A stretch of 64,000 nt of DNA from Gammaproteobacteria bacterium (lineage in GTDB: Bacteria > Pseudomonadota > Gammaproteobacteria > Steroidobacterales > Rariloculaceae), in assembly GCA_022826245.1 (NCBI GenBank), contig JAJDVG010000003.1, positions 1 to 64,000 of the forward strand, given 5' to 3'. The translations under genes and the position numbers were made by a program. Within the stretch, counting starts at the first letter, position 1; each line of letters begins with the position of its first letter. Of this stretch, positions 53,993 through 63,574 are shown piece after piece. The notes under the pieces are model-generated. The model was not told where the DNA came from, did not search any database, and saw only the letters and a program-made list of their open reading frames with translations.

Positions 53993-54886
53993 ATGTCCGC
54001 CCAGCACGCGGGGGCCCGCGGCCTGACCATGCAGGGGCGGGCGGCTTCCTCGTTGCCGGTGCGGATCGTCTACGGTTGCTACGCCTGGATGGCGCTCCTG
54101 ATCGCGTCCACGCCGGTCGCGCTGGCGATGCTCGTGACTCCGGGCGTCCTGCGGCGGCGGCAGGTGGCCCGCCTCGGCGCGCGCGCGTTCTTCTTGCTGA
54201 TCGGCAGCCGCATCCGCACGTTGGGCGGATCGCTCCCGGCGAGCGCATCGTGCGTCGTTGTCGCGAATCATGCGAGCTATCTCGACGGCATCATCCTGAC
54301 CGCCGCCCTGCCCGCCCGGTTCACCTATGTGATCAAGAAGGAAATGACGGCCGTGCCGCTCGCGGGCTTTGTCCTCAAACGGCTCGGCTCGGAATTCGTG
54401 CAGCGCGACGATGTTCCGCAGCTGCAGCGGACGGCGCGGCGCCTGCTCGACGCCGCGGCCGGCGGCAAGGCGCTCGCGTTCTTTCCCGAGGGGACCTTCG
54501 AGGCGGAGCCGGGACTCAAGCCCTTTCGCGCCGGAGCGTTTCGCACGGCATGGCGCGGCGGAGCGGACGTCGTCCCGGTCGTGATTCTCGGCTCACGCCG
54601 CAAGCTGCCGGCGGGCGCATGGCTCGCGAGCCCCGGGCCGCTGGCCGTGCGCGTCTGCGCGGCGCTGCCGGCCCGCGACCACGAGAGCGCCGACGGCTTG
54701 ATGCGAGCGGCTCGGCAGGCCATGCTCAAGCATCTCGACGAACCGGATCTCGCGGCAAGCCCGGTCAGCACGGACCCCACCGGAAGCCCCGGCCGCACGG
54801 ATTCCACCGGAAGCCCCGACCGCACGCACCCCGCTGACAGCGCGCTCGGCTCCGACCGGGCGGGTACCACTGACAGCACGCCATGA
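53993..54886 (+). CDS. 1-acyl-sn-glycerol-3-phosphate acyltransferase (PlsC-like)
   Basis: A 297-aa lysophospholipid acyltransferase. It has an N-terminal membrane helix, NHASYLDG (HxxxxD motif), then FVQRDD, FFPEGTFE (substrate-binding EGT) and VVPVVI. These make phosphatidic acid or related lipids. The C-terminal 50 residues are a low-complexity tail with Thr-Gly-Ser-Pro-Asp-Arg repeats (TGSPGRTDSTGSPDRT), from a 27-bp DNA repeat, and are unlikely to be catalytic. The start at 53993 or 54029 fits the family. The stop overlaps aacS by 4 bp. Confidence 0.85.
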   Translation: MSAQHAGARGLTMQGRAASSLPVRIVYGCYAWMALLIASTPVALAMLVTPGVLRRRQVARLGARAFFLLIGSRIRTLGGSLPASASCVVVANHASYLDGIILTAALPARFTYVIKKEMTAVPLAGFVLKRLGSEFVQRDDVPQLQRTARRLLDAAAGGKALAFFPEGTFEAEPGLKPFRAGAFRTAWRGGADVVPVVILGSRRKLPAGAWLASPGPLAVRVCAALPARDHESADGLMRAARQAMLKHLDEPDLAASPVSTDPTGSPGRTDSTGSPDRTHPADSALGSDRAGTTDSTP

Positions 54887-56859
54887 CGGACGAACCGATC
54901 TGGACCCCTGACGCGGAACGCGTTGCCGCGAGCAACATGCACCGCTTTCTGACGCGCCACGCCGAACGTCTCGCGGCCCCCGACTACGCGTCGCTGCATC
55001 GCTGGAGCGTGGATCAGCCCGCCGAGTTCTGGGCCGCGGTCTGGGACTTCTGCGGCATCCGCGCCCGCGCGCCTTACCGGACGGTGGTCGAGCACTTCGA
55101 CCGGATGCCCGGCGCGCGCTGGTTCGACGGCGCGCTGCTCAACTACGCGGAGAACCTGCTCGACCACGGCCGGGAGGGCGTCGCCCTCGTCTTCGTCAAC
55201 GAGCGCGGCGATCGGGTGACCGTAAGCTGGTCGGAACTGCGCCGCCAGGTCGCGAGCGTCGGCGCGGTGCTGCGCGCCCTCGGCGTCGGCCGCGGCGACC
55301 GCGTGGCGGCCCTGATGCCGAACCGGCCCGAGACCATCGTCGCGTCGCTTGCCGCGGCAAGCATCGGCGCCACGTGGTCCTCGTGCTCTCCGGACTTCGG
55401 CGTGCGCGGCGTGCTCGACCGTTTCGGTCAGATCGAGCCGAAGGTGCTGTTCGCCGTCGACGGCTATTTCTACAACGGCAAGAGCATCGATTGCCGTGCC
55501 GCCGTCGCCGAAATCGCCGCGGCGCTCGACGGGCTCGAGGCCGTCATCGTCACGGCCTACCGCGAAGCCGCGCCCGATACGCGCTCGATACCGAACGCGA
55601 TCGACTTCAACGAGACGGCCGCTGCGGATGCCGAACCCGACTTCGAACCGCTGCCGTTCGCGCACCCGCTCAGCATCCTGTACTCGTCGGGAACGACGGG
55701 CGTTCCGAAGTGCATCGTCCACAGCGCGGGCGGCACGCTCCTGCAGCATCGCAAGGAACACGTGCTGCATACGGATATCCGCCCCGGCGACGTCGTGTTT
55801 TATTTCACGACCTGCGGCTGGATGATGTGGAACTGGCTCGCGTCGACGCTCGCCTGCGGGGCGACCGTCGTGCTGTACGACGGTGCGCCGCTGCACCCCG
55901 ATCCCGGCGTTCTCTGGCGCATGGCCGAGCGGGAATCGATCACGGTGTTCGGCACGAGCGCGAAGTATCTCGGCGCGCTCGAAAAGACCGGCTACAGGCC
56001 GCGCGAGCATGTCGGGCTCGACGCCCTCAGAACAATCCTCTCGACCGGTTCGCCGCTTGCGCCGGCGAGCTTCGATTACGTTTACGCGCACATCGGGGAC
56101 GACGTCCAGCTCGCGTCGATCTCGGGCGGAACGGACATCGTGTCCTGCTTCGCGCTCGGCAACCCGCTGCTGCCGGTGCATCGCGGCGAACTGCAGTCGC
56201 GGGGCCTCGGCATGAACGTCAGCATCTTCAACGACGCCGGCGAACCCGTCGTGGCCGAAAAGGGCGAGCTCGTCTGCACGGCGCCGTTCCCGTCGCTGCC
56301 CCTCGGGTTCTGGAACGATCCGGACGAACGCAGGTACCGCGCGACCTATTTCGAGCGATTCTCGGGCGTGTGGTGGCACGGCGACTACGCGGAACTCACC
56401 GCGCACGACGGCATCGTCATGCACGGCCGCTCCGACTCCGTGCTCAACCCGGGCGGCGTGCGCATCGGCACGTCGGAGATCTACCGCGTCGTGGAGCAAC
56501 TGCCCGAGATCGTCGAGAGCATCGTCGTCGGCCAGGAGTGGGAGGACGATACGCGCATCGTCCTGTTCGTGCGCCTGCAGGACGGCTGTACGCTCGATGC
56601 CGAACTCGAGCGGCGCATCCGCCGGGCGATCCGCTCCGACGCCTCGCCCCGCCACATCCCGGCAGCGATTCTCGCCGTCAATGACATTCCGCGTACCCGC
56701 AGCGGCAAGATAGTCGAACTCGCGGTACGCGACGTCATCCATGGCCGGGAGGTCGCGAACCTCGACGCGCTCGCCAATCCCGAGGCGCTCGAGGAATTCA
56801 GGAACCGGCCGGAACTCGCTTGGCCCCGTCCCATCGAAGGGAGCGGCAAACCGGACTGA
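54883..56859 (+). CDS. aacS: Acetoacetyl-CoA synthetase
   Basis: A 658-aa acyl-CoA synthetase. The N-terminal helices, the AMP-binding loop YSSGTTGVPKCIVH, WMMWNW, FGTSAKYLGAL, the adenylate motif GGTDIVSCF and the C-terminal RTRSGKIVELAVRD (catalytic Lys) are the AacS pattern. It makes acetoacetyl-CoA from acetoacetate. ATGA overlap with the acyltransferase gene indicates coupling. Acetoacetyl-CoA could feed isoprenoid or lipid synthesis, but no such gene is adjacent. Confidence 0.93.
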   Translation: MTDEPIWTPDAERVAASNMHRFLTRHAERLAAPDYASLHRWSVDQPAEFWAAVWDFCGIRARAPYRTVVEHFDRMPGARWFDGALLNYAENLLDHGREGVALVFVNERGDRVTVSWSELRRQVASVGAVLRALGVGRGDRVAALMPNRPETIVASLAAASIGATWSSCSPDFGVRGVLDRFGQIEPKVLFAVDGYFYNGKSIDCRAAVAEIAAALDGLEAVIVTAYREAAPDTRSIPNAIDFNETAAADAEPDFEPLPFAHPLSILYSSGTTGVPKCIVHSAGGTLLQHRKEHVLHTDIRPGDVVFYFTTCGWMMWNWLASTLACGATVVLYDGAPLHPDPGVLWRMAERESITVFGTSAKYLGALEKTGYRPREHVGLDALRTILSTGSPLAPASFDYVYAHIGDDVQLASISGGTDIVSCFALGNPLLPVHRGELQSRGLGMNVSIFNDAGEPVVAEKGELVCTAPFPSLPLGFWNDPDERRYRATYFERFSGVWWHGDYAELTAHDGIVMHGRSDSVLNPGGVRIGTSEIYRVVEQLPEIVESIVVGQEWEDDTRIVLFVRLQDGCTLDAELERRIRRAIRSDASPRHIPAAILAVNDIPRTRSGKIVELAVRDVIHGREVANLDALANPEALEEFRNRPELAWPRPIEGSGKPD

Positions 56860-56904
56860 CTTGCGGAACGCTTGCAGGCGCCGGGCACCTGCACCCGCTC
56901 GAAG

Positions 56905-57804
56905 CTACTCCCCGATCTTCGTGCGAACGGCCGCAAGCTCCGGAAAGAAGGTGATGTCGATCGCCTGCTTCAGGAACGGGACCCCCGACGTGCCGCCGGT
57001 ACCCTTCTTGAAGCCGATGATGCGCTCCACCGTCTTCATGTGGTGGAAACGCCAGGCCTGGAAGTTCGTCTCGACATCGACGAGGTTCTCGCAAAGCTCG
57101 TAGGCCGCCCAGTATTCGTCGGGACGCTCGTAGATGATCTTGAGCACGTCGACGACGCCCGGGTGCATGACGTACGGTTCGGTCCAGTCGCGCTCCACGC
57201 ATTCGTACGGCACGCGATGACCCACTCGATACAGGTACCGGAGGAACTCGTCGTAGAAGCTCGGACTCTCGAGCGCGTTCTTGAGCCTTCGGTAGTGTTC
57301 GAGCTTGTGCCGGAACATCGGCAGCATGGTCTTGTCCTTGTTGCCGAACTTGAACTCGAGCACGCGGTACTGCGGCGACTGGATGCCCGACGACGTGCCG
57401 AGCGCGTCGCGAAAACCCGTGTACTCGCTCGGCGTCAGCGTCGCGAGCACCGACCACTGGGAGATGAGCTGGTACTGCACCTGCTTGAGGCGTTTTACGA
57501 CCTTGATGCTGCGCGCGATCTCGTCCTTCTTGAGGCAGTCGATCGCGGCGTCGAGCTCGTGCAGCGCGAGCTTGAACCAGAGCTCGGCGACCTGGTGCTG
57601 AATGATGAACAGCATCTCGTCATGACGCGAGGGATCGCCCACGGGTTCCTGCGCGTTGAGCACCTTGTCGAGCTGCAGGTAGGACTCGTAATGGATCTGC
57701 GATTCAGGCGACGGAACCGTATCGGTCCGGGGCTTGCGCTTGCGTTCGCTCGTCTTCGTGGCCATGGCGTCTTCCTGGCGTGCCGGCGACCCTGTTACCG
57801 ACAT
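56905..57804 (-). CDS. kynA: Tryptophan 2,3-dioxygenase
   Basis: A 299-aa heme dioxygenase that opens the indole ring of tryptophan, the first step of the kynurenine pathway. The core with HYESYLQLDKVLNAQ, HDEMLFIIQHQVAELWFKL, QSPQYRVLEFKFGN and FQAWRFHHMKTVERIIGFKKGTGGTSG is the family hallmark; the heme His is in RFHHMKT. It is divergent from gpmA. The start may be 57804 or 57765. Its C-terminal end is 45 bp from aacS, convergent. Confidence 0.94.
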   Translation of the reverse strand: MSVTGSPARQEDAMATKTSERKRKPRTDTVPSPESQIHYESYLQLDKVLNAQEPVGDPSRHDEMLFIIQHQVAELWFKLALHELDAAIDCLKKDEIARSIKVVKRLKQVQYQLISQWSVLATLTPSEYTGFRDALGTSSGIQSPQYRVLEFKFGNKDKTMLPMFRHKLEHYRRLKNALESPSFYDEFLRYLYRVGHRVPYECVERDWTEPYVMHPGVVDVLKIIYERPDEYWAAYELCENLVDVETNFQAWRFHHMKTVERIIGFKKGTGGTSGVPFLKQAIDITFFPELAAVRTKIGE

Positions 57805-57885
57805 TGTAACCGGCCGGGCGCTTCACCGGTCGCGCCGCGGCGCGGGACTTGTGCCGCGGGCGTCAAGCCCGAACAATAGCGCGCC

Positions 57886-58647
57886 ATGAACACGCGACCG
57901 CAGCCCGGAAGACTCGTCATGGTCCGGCACGGACAAAGCGAGTGGAACCTCGAGAATCTGTTCACCGGCTGGACCGATGTCGACCTGACCGAAAGGGGCG
58001 TCGCCGAAGCCCGCGATGCCGCCGCGACGCTGCGCGCCGAAGGCATCGTCTTCGATGTCGCTTACACTTCCGTGTTGGTGCGCGCCATCCGTACGCTCTG
58101 GCTCATGCTCGACGAGATGAAGCTCATGTGGATACCGGTCGTCAGGGACTGGCGGCTCAACGAACGCCACTACGGCGATCTGCAGGGGCTCGACAAGGCT
58201 GAAACGACGCGGAAATTCGGGGCGGAGCAAGTCCACGTCTGGCGGCGCAGCTACGACATACCGCCGCCGCCCCTTGCAGACGACGACCCGCGCCATCCGC
58301 GCCAGGACCCGCGCTACCGCGGCATCGACGCGAGCGCCCTGCCGGCAACCGAATCGCTCAAGATCACGCTCGCGCGGGTCGCGCCGTGCTGGGAGGAGCG
58401 CATCGTCCCGGAACTCAGGCAAGGCCGCAACGTGCTCATCGCAGCCCACGGCAACAGCCTGAGAGCGCTCGTCAAGATGCTCGAGGGCGTCTCGGACGCC
58501 GACATCACCGGGTTCAACATCCCGACGGGGGCGCCCAGGATCTACGAGTTCGATGCGGCGTTCGAACCGGTGCGCGGCGAGTACCTCGGCGACGCCGAAG
58601 CGATCGCCGCCGCGGCAGCGGCCGTGGCCGCGCAGGCCAACGCCTGA
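57886..58647 (+). CDS. gpmA: 2,3-bisphosphoglycerate-dependent phosphoglycerate mutase
   Basis: A 253-aa glycolytic mutase. The N-terminal [19 protein letters not shown] carries the phosphohistidine, then [19 protein letters not shown] and [13 protein letters not shown] with the second His. Length matches GpmA. It is followed by a toxin-antitoxin pair after 45 bp. Confidence 0.95.
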   Translation: MNTRPQPGRLVMVRHGQSEWNLENLFTGWTDVDLTERGVAEARDAAATLRAEGIVFDVAYTSVLVRAIRTLWLMLDEMKLMWIPVVRDWRLNERHYGDLQGLDKAETTRKFGAEQVHVWRRSYDIPPPPLADDDPRHPRQDPRYRGIDASALPATESLKITLARVAPCWEERIVPELRQGRNVLIAAHGNSLRALVKMLEGVSDADITGFNIPTGAPRIYEFDAAFEPVRGEYLGDAEAIAAAAAAVAAQANA

Positions 58648-58692
58648 GAGCGACCCGCACGGATCGATATGATCTCTTATATGAGCTAGTAT

Positions 58693-58947
58693 ATGGTCAT
58701 GATCAAGATCAATATTGCCGAGGCGAAGGCGCATTTCTCACGTTATATCGAGACGGTCGAACGCGGCGAGACGGTAACCGTCTGCCGCCGCAACGTGCCG
58801 GTGGCCGAAATCCGCCCGGTTTCACGCCCTCCCCGCGGCAAGCGCCGCGTCGGCATCGACCGCGGCATGGAGATTCCCGACAGCTTCTTCGAACCGTTGC
58901 CGGATGATCTGCTCGCCGCTTTCGAGGGCGACAACGACGTACGGTGA
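58693..58947 (+). CDS. Phd/YefM-family antitoxin
   Basis: An 84-aa antitoxin with KINIAEAKAHFSRYIETVERGE and VTVCRRNVPVAEIRP, followed by a basic linker and an acidic C-terminus that should bind the toxin. The AT-rich region before it (about 58666-58695), with TATATG repeats, is probably its operator. Its stop overlaps the toxin start (GTGA). Confidence 0.85.
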   Translation: MVMIKINIAEAKAHFSRYIETVERGETVTVCRRNVPVAEIRPVSRPPRGKRRVGIDRGMEIPDSFFEPLPDDLLAAFEGDNDVR

Positions 58948-59330
58948 GGTTGCTGCTCGACACGTGCACGTTTCTTTGGCTGGCCGCCGACAGCCCGCGG
59001 TTGTCCGAAACAGCCCGAACGCACTGCCGCGAACCGGGCAACGAAGTGTTTCTGAGTTCCGTTTCGGCCTGGGAAATTGCAATCAAGTACCGGCTCGGAC
59101 GTCTGGAGCTTCCGGAACGACCCGATCGTTACGTCGCCAGCCGCCGACGTTGGCTCCAGGTACAAGCACTCGCTTTCGATGAGGAAAGCGCCGCGCACGA
59201 CGTTCTGCTGCCGGACCGCCACCGCGACCCGTTCGATAGAGCGCTCGTCTCCCAGGCAATCCTTAATGGACTGACGATCGTGACTCCGGATGCGGCGATC
59301 GCCCGTTATCCGGCGCCCATCCTTTGGTGA
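58944..59330 (+). CDS. PIN-domain toxin
   Basis: A 128-aa PIN-domain ribonuclease with GTG start. Acidic residues lie in LLDTCTFLWLAAD, WEIAIKYRLG, DPFDRALVSQA and TPDAAI. The phrase DPFDRALVSQA is typical of the shorter PIN toxins paired with Phd antitoxins. It is coupled to the antitoxin by a 4-bp overlap. Confidence 0.86.
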   Translation: MRLLLDTCTFLWLAADSPRLSETARTHCREPGNEVFLSSVSAWEIAIKYRLGRLELPERPDRYVASRRRWLQVQALAFDEESAAHDVLLPDRHRDPFDRALVSQAILNGLTIVTPDAAIARYPAPILW

Positions 59331-59379
59331 CCAGGCCGCACGTGCGCCTGCCACGCCGAAGCGTTTGACGCGAACCGGT

Positions 59380-60519
59380 TCAGCCAGCCGAAACCTCGCT
59401 CGATTCCCGGCGATCCGGGGTCCCAAGTCTGATCAGCCAACCCGCCAGGGGAACTGCGGCCTTGACCGCGATCCACAGGAACACCAGCGGCAGGGCGATG
59501 TTCTTGATCGCTATGACGACCAGCAGGCGCGACAGCAGTTCCATGACCTCCCCGGCGATGGCCCGTACGGCTTCCAGATCCGGTAGTTCCGGCAGAATGT
59601 CGTCGGGCAGCTCGGGCAGGTTCACGCCAGAGAACAGCTCGAGCGCCGCATCCTGGGCTTCGGACAAGCCGCCGAGAAGGCCGCCCAGGAAACTCTCATC
59701 ATCTGCGGGAGTCGGTTCCTCCGCGTCCGCGCTGCCGGGCGCCGGTTCCGCGGCGTCCGCGTTTCCGGGCGGCGCTTGCGCATCCCGCGCGTCGCCGGAC
59801 GCTGCCGGCGAATCTTCATCGTCAGCGGTCGCCGCGTTCTGCCGCCCGGCGGCCCCTGCCCCGTTCGCCTGCTCGTCCGCAATCGGCTGTTCGTCCGGGA
59901 TCGCCGCTTCACCGCCGAAAATCTCCGCCGACAGCGCTGCCAGGTTCGCCCGGTGCTCGTCGATCTCCGGTTGCAGTACGACGTTGCTCACCGTGCCGCT
60001 CGCGGCCAGAAAAACCGGTACGAAAAAACGCACCATCGCGGCGGCGACGAGGAGTCGTACGAGCCAGCCGCGGTAGCGGTTCACGCCGGGCGCGGCAGGG
60101 CTTCGCGACCGCCGTCGTTCGAGCCACAGCAGAAGCGGCACGGCGACGACACAGACCGCGACGAAACCCCACTGGAAGGCGGCGCTCGACACGACCTCGA
60201 GCGCCGTACGCTGCAGCACCAGCGAACCGACCGCCCAGACAATGACCGTGGACAGTCGTTCAACGGCATCGTTGATCGGATCCAGCCCCGCGCCGACGAC
60301 GGGCACGTTCTGTAGCGCCGAAACGCCCGCGTCGAAGCCCATCGACACGAGCAGTATGCCGATGGACTCCGCCGTCGTGGCCGCGACGAAGTCCTGGCCG
60401 AACTCATCCAGGACGCCAAGGGCGGAGACGATCGCCAGCACCAGTGCGAACGCCGCAAAAACCAGTGTGCGATAGCGAAGGCGGTTGCCGACGCTTCTGT
60501 CGTCCGTCCAGTCCTGCAT
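59380..60519 (-). CDS. Membrane protein of unknown function with acidic linker
   Basis: A 379-aa protein with four or five membrane helices (for example LVFAAFALVLAIVSALGV, VIVWAVGSLVLQ, WGFVAVCVVAVPLLLWL and LVRLLVAAAMVRFFVPVFL), then a long Ala/Asp/Glu/Pro-rich soluble linker (about 205-300) and a final helical pair (SRLLVVIAIKNIALPLVFLWIAV). No family recognised. The linker resembles spacers between membrane and soluble parts. Start at 60519 or 60534. It is divergent from phoD. Confidence 0.6.
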   Translation of the reverse strand: MQDWTDDRSVGNRLRYRTLVFAAFALVLAIVSALGVLDEFGQDFVAATTAESIGILLVSMGFDAGVSALQNVPVVGAGLDPINDAVERLSTVIVWAVGSLVLQRTALEVVSSAAFQWGFVAVCVVAVPLLLWLERRRSRSPAAPGVNRYRGWLVRLLVAAAMVRFFVPVFLAASGTVSNVVLQPEIDEHRANLAALSAEIFGGEAAIPDEQPIADEQANGAGAAGRQNAATADDEDSPAASGDARDAQAPPGNADAAEPAPGSADAEEPTPADDESFLGGLLGGLSEAQDAALELFSGVNLPELPDDILPELPDLEAVRAIAGEVMELLSRLLVVIAIKNIALPLVFLWIAVKAAVPLAGWLIRLGTPDRRESSEVSAG

Positions 60520-60593
60520 GTCATTCCTCCGCAACCTGAATCGGTTATCGTTATGGCCGATGTCAAGTGAGAAGAATGACGGAAGCGGCGACG

Positions 60594-62120
60594 ATGCGCT
60601 ATTCGCGGCGTGAACTTATCGCCAACGGGCTGGGCCTGGCCGGCCTCGGAATCGTACCGGCACGCTTGCTCCGCGCCCAGGCGATCGAGTTCGCCGCGGA
60701 CCCGTTCTCGCTCGGAGTCGCGTCGGGCTACCCCGAACCCGGCGCCGTCGTGCTCTGGACGCGGCTCGCGCCCGAGCCGCTGGCGCCCGGCGGCGGCATG
60801 CCGCGCGACGCCGATGCCGTGCCCGTGGACTGGGAAGTCGCCGAGGACGACGGCTTTCGCCGCATCCGCCGCAGCGGCCGGACTTACGCCACCCCCGATT
60901 GGGCGCACTCGGTGCACGTCGAGGTCGCCGGACTCGAACCCGGCCGCGACTACTGGTACCGCTTCACGAGCGGCGGCGCGCGCAGCCCCGTCGGCCATAC
61001 CCGCACGGCGCCCGTCGACCCGAGTTCGCTCAGGCTCGCCGTCGCGAGCTGCCAGCAGTACGAAGGCGGCCACTACGCGGCATACGCCGCCATGGCGCGC
61101 GACGACCTCGATCTCGTGCTGCATGTCGGCGATTACATCTACGAAATGCGCGGCCGCACCGACCGCGTGCGCTCCCACGACACGCCGGAGTGCTACACGC
61201 TCGACGACTACCGCCTGCGCTATGCGATCTACAAGTCCGACACGCAGCTTCAGGCCGCGCATGCGGGCTGCCCGTGGATGGTCACCTGGGACGATCACGA
61301 GGTCGACAACGACTACGCCGACCGCCGTTCGCTCGAAGGCGATGCCGAGGAACTCTTCCTCGCGCGCCGGGCGGCCGCGTACCAGGCCTACTACGAACAC
61401 ATGCCGCTGCCGCGCCGCCTCGTGCCCTTCGGCCCGCACCAGCGCCTGCATGCCCGCCGCGGTTTCGGCGAACTGGCCGAGGTCTGGACGCTCGACGGCC
61501 GCCAGTACCGCAGCGTGCACGCCTGCGGCACGGGCCTCGTGAGCCCGTGCAGCGCACTTTACGCCGAGGAGCGAACGATGCTCGGCGCGCAGCAGGAGCA
61601 ATGGCTCGGCGCCGGCTTCCAGCGCAGCCGCGCACGCTGGAAGCTGCTCGCGCAGCAAACCGTATTCGCGCACATGGACCAGGCGGCGGGTCCCGACACC
61701 GGTTACTGGAGCGACGGCTGGAGCGGCTATCCGGCAGCGCGCCGGCGACTGGTCGACTTCATCGCCGAGCGGAACGTCGCGAACCCGCTCGTCCTGAGCG
61801 GCGACATCCATGCCTTTCTCGCGAACGAGGTCCATGCCCGGCCGGGCGATCCCGATACGCCGATCCTCGCGACGGAATTCGTGACGACATCCATCAGCTC
61901 GCCGGGTCCACGGCAGGCGGCGCTTGATTCCTGGGTGCCGGAAAACCCCAACGTCCGTTTCGCGCGCGGCGAGGTGCGCGGCTACGTGCGCCTGTCGCTC
62001 GAAGCGGAGTCCGCGCATGCGGAGTTCGTGGGTATCGACGACGTGAGCCGCGCGGACAGCGGCACGCATGTCGTCACGACGTTCGACGTCGCGGCCGGCG
62101 AGCCTGGTCTGCAGGTCTGA
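60594..62120 (+). CDS. phoD: Alkaline phosphatase D (PhoD family)
   Basis: A 508-aa PhoD enzyme with a twin-arginine signal YSRRELIANGLGLAG and a GGAAG ribosome site 8 bp before the ATG at 60594. The N-terminal Ig-like domain (SGYPEPGAVVLWTRL) precedes the metallophosphatase with LHVGDYIYEMRGR, TWDDHEVDNDY, QEQWLGAGFQ and LVLSGDIHAFLANEV. It is secreted through Tat to free phosphate from phosphodiesters. A second, divergent homologue is at 20141. It is probably transcribed alone. Confidence 0.92.
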   Translation: MRYSRRELIANGLGLAGLGIVPARLLRAQAIEFAADPFSLGVASGYPEPGAVVLWTRLAPEPLAPGGGMPRDADAVPVDWEVAEDDGFRRIRRSGRTYATPDWAHSVHVEVAGLEPGRDYWYRFTSGGARSPVGHTRTAPVDPSSLRLAVASCQQYEGGHYAAYAAMARDDLDLVLHVGDYIYEMRGRTDRVRSHDTPECYTLDDYRLRYAIYKSDTQLQAAHAGCPWMVTWDDHEVDNDYADRRSLEGDAEELFLARRAAAYQAYYEHMPLPRRLVPFGPHQRLHARRGFGELAEVWTLDGRQYRSVHACGTGLVSPCSALYAEERTMLGAQQEQWLGAGFQRSRARWKLLAQQTVFAHMDQAAGPDTGYWSDGWSGYPAARRRLVDFIAERNVANPLVLSGDIHAFLANEVHARPGDPDTPILATEFVTTSISSPGPRQAALDSWVPENPNVRFARGEVRGYVRLSLEAESAHAEFVGIDDVSRADSGTHVVTTFDVAAGEPGLQV

Positions 62121-62217
62121 TCCGCCGATCGGCGGGACGCACGGCGAAGGGGCGGATGAGAGCGCCAAGGAGAGTATTGAACCTGCAGCCGCAGATTCCT
62201 GCGGCGCAGGCTCCTGG

Positions 62218-63384
62218 CTACTCCCGGGTCAGGATGTGCGTGACGACGGTCGCGCCGCTGCCGCCGATGTTTTGCGTCATCGCGACTTCCGCTCTTGCGA
62301 CCTGATTGCCATCGCCCTTGCCGGCGAGCTGCTGCGCCGCGTCGACGACCTGGTAGACGCCGCTCGCGCCGACCGGATGGCCGCGGGCCTTGAGCCCGCC
62401 CATCGTCGCGATCGGCAGCCGGCCGCCGATGTCGAGCTCGCCGTCGGCCGCCACCCGGGTTGCCTCTCCGCGCCGCGCGAAACCGGCCGCCTCGAGGCTC
62501 AATGCGGAAATGACGGTGAAAGCATCGTGCAGCTCGAAGAGATCAATGTGCTCGGGCGCCATGCCGGCCTGCTCGTAAGCCTCGCGGCTCGACCGTTCCG
62601 CGGCCGGCAGCCTGATCGCGCGGAGCCGGTCACCGACGCCGACGACGTCGGTCGCGACGGCCGACGCACGGATCCTGACGCGCGGAAGGGAGGAATGCAG
62701 CGCCGCCGCGGTCTTGCCGTCGGCCAGAACGACAGCGGCGGCGCCGTCGCAAATGGGCGGCGCGTCCATGATGCGCATCGGCTCCACGAGCATCCTCGAA
62801 TTCAGATAGCCGTCGACGTCGAGCGGGCTTTTCAGCAATGCGTTCGGGTTGTTCACCCCGTTCTTGTGAGCGGTGATGGAGAACGGCGCGAAGGAGACAT
62901 CGTTCAGACCGTGGGCTTCGGCGTATCGACGCATGAGACTCGCGTTGAGGGCAACGAAGGATTTTCCCCGGCCTCCCTCGGCCGGCCAGTCGGATGCCGT
63001 TGCGAGGGCCCGGGCCACATCCGCGCTCGGCGTGTGGGACATCTGTTCCGTGCCGCAGATCACGACGATGTCGTGGAACCCGCCCGCGACGGCCATGTAA
63101 CCGGCCCGGAGCGCGCCGGCCCCCGATCCGCAACTGGCCTCGATGGTCAGCGCCTCGATGCCCTTGAGGCCCGAGGCGTATGCGCAATGCGCGGCCAGTT
63201 GCTGTTGGTGCTCGAGGATTCCGGCCAGCATGTTGCCGAGGTAGAGCGCCGACACATCGCGCGTCGGGATTGCCGCGTCGAGCATCGCGGCGCGGATCGC
63301 ATCGGCGGCCAATTCGTGCGCACCAAGACCACGGCCCCGGGTGACCGGAGTCTGGCCGCTACCGATGATGAAAACGTCGCGCAT
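62218..63384 (-). CDS. Thiolase-family protein (SCP2/acetyl-CoA acetyltransferase like)
   Basis: A 388-aa thiolase-fold enzyme. The nucleophile Cys lies in IEASCGSGAGALRAGY, with FELHDAFTVISALSLE, KARGHPVGASG (His) and a C-terminal NIGGSGATVVTHI. This form matches the SCP2-type thiolases more than degradative FadA, which have a second Cys in a CxGGG motif. The start at 63384 (MRDVFIIGSGQTP) is preferred because the alternative ATG at 63471 overlaps a -10 hexamer. Its substrate is unknown. Confidence 0.85.
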   Translation of the reverse strand: MRDVFIIGSGQTPVTRGRGLGAHELAADAIRAAMLDAAIPTRDVSALYLGNMLAGILEHQQQLAAHCAYASGLKGIEALTIEASCGSGAGALRAGYMAVAGGFHDIVVICGTEQMSHTPSADVARALATASDWPAEGGRGKSFVALNASLMRRYAEAHGLNDVSFAPFSITAHKNGVNNPNALLKSPLDVDGYLNSRMLVEPMRIMDAPPICDGAAAVVLADGKTAAALHSSLPRVRIRASAVATDVVGVGDRLRAIRLPAAERSSREAYEQAGMAPEHIDLFELHDAFTVISALSLEAAGFARRGEATRVAADGELDIGGRLPIATMGGLKARGHPVGASGVYQVVDAAQQLAGKGDGNQVARAEVAMTQNIGGSGATVVTHILTRE

Positions 63385-63469
63385 CCTTGAGTGTATCGTC
63401 AGGCCCCAAGCTCCATGGCCAATTGAAACACCAGCTACCGACCTGACGGCATCCTTTCTCTGGACGCCC

Positions 63470-63475
63470 ATTATA
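63470..63475 (-). promoter_or_regulatory. Perfect -10 hexamer before the thiolase-like gene
   Basis: TATAAT on the minus strand, about 86 bases before the thiolase start at 63384 and overlapping an upstream ATG in the same frame. No clear -35 was found. Its place argues that translation begins at 63384. Confidence 0.4.
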
Positions 63476-63574
63476 CGATGAATTGCCTGACGCTTTCGCC
63501 GGCAAGCCGATTCCCGCGGAATTCCCGGCCGTCACCGGCGTGTTTGCCCGGGGGCCGGACGACCGGATCGACCG

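Noticed and set aside
54325..56742. An 805-codon frame on the minus strand opposite the acyltransferase and aacS genes
   Set aside because: It is the complement of a clear AMP-binding synthetase; composition is that of antisense translation. Similar long shadows at 14543-16726, 45819-47735 and 60081-62168 were rejected for the same reason.
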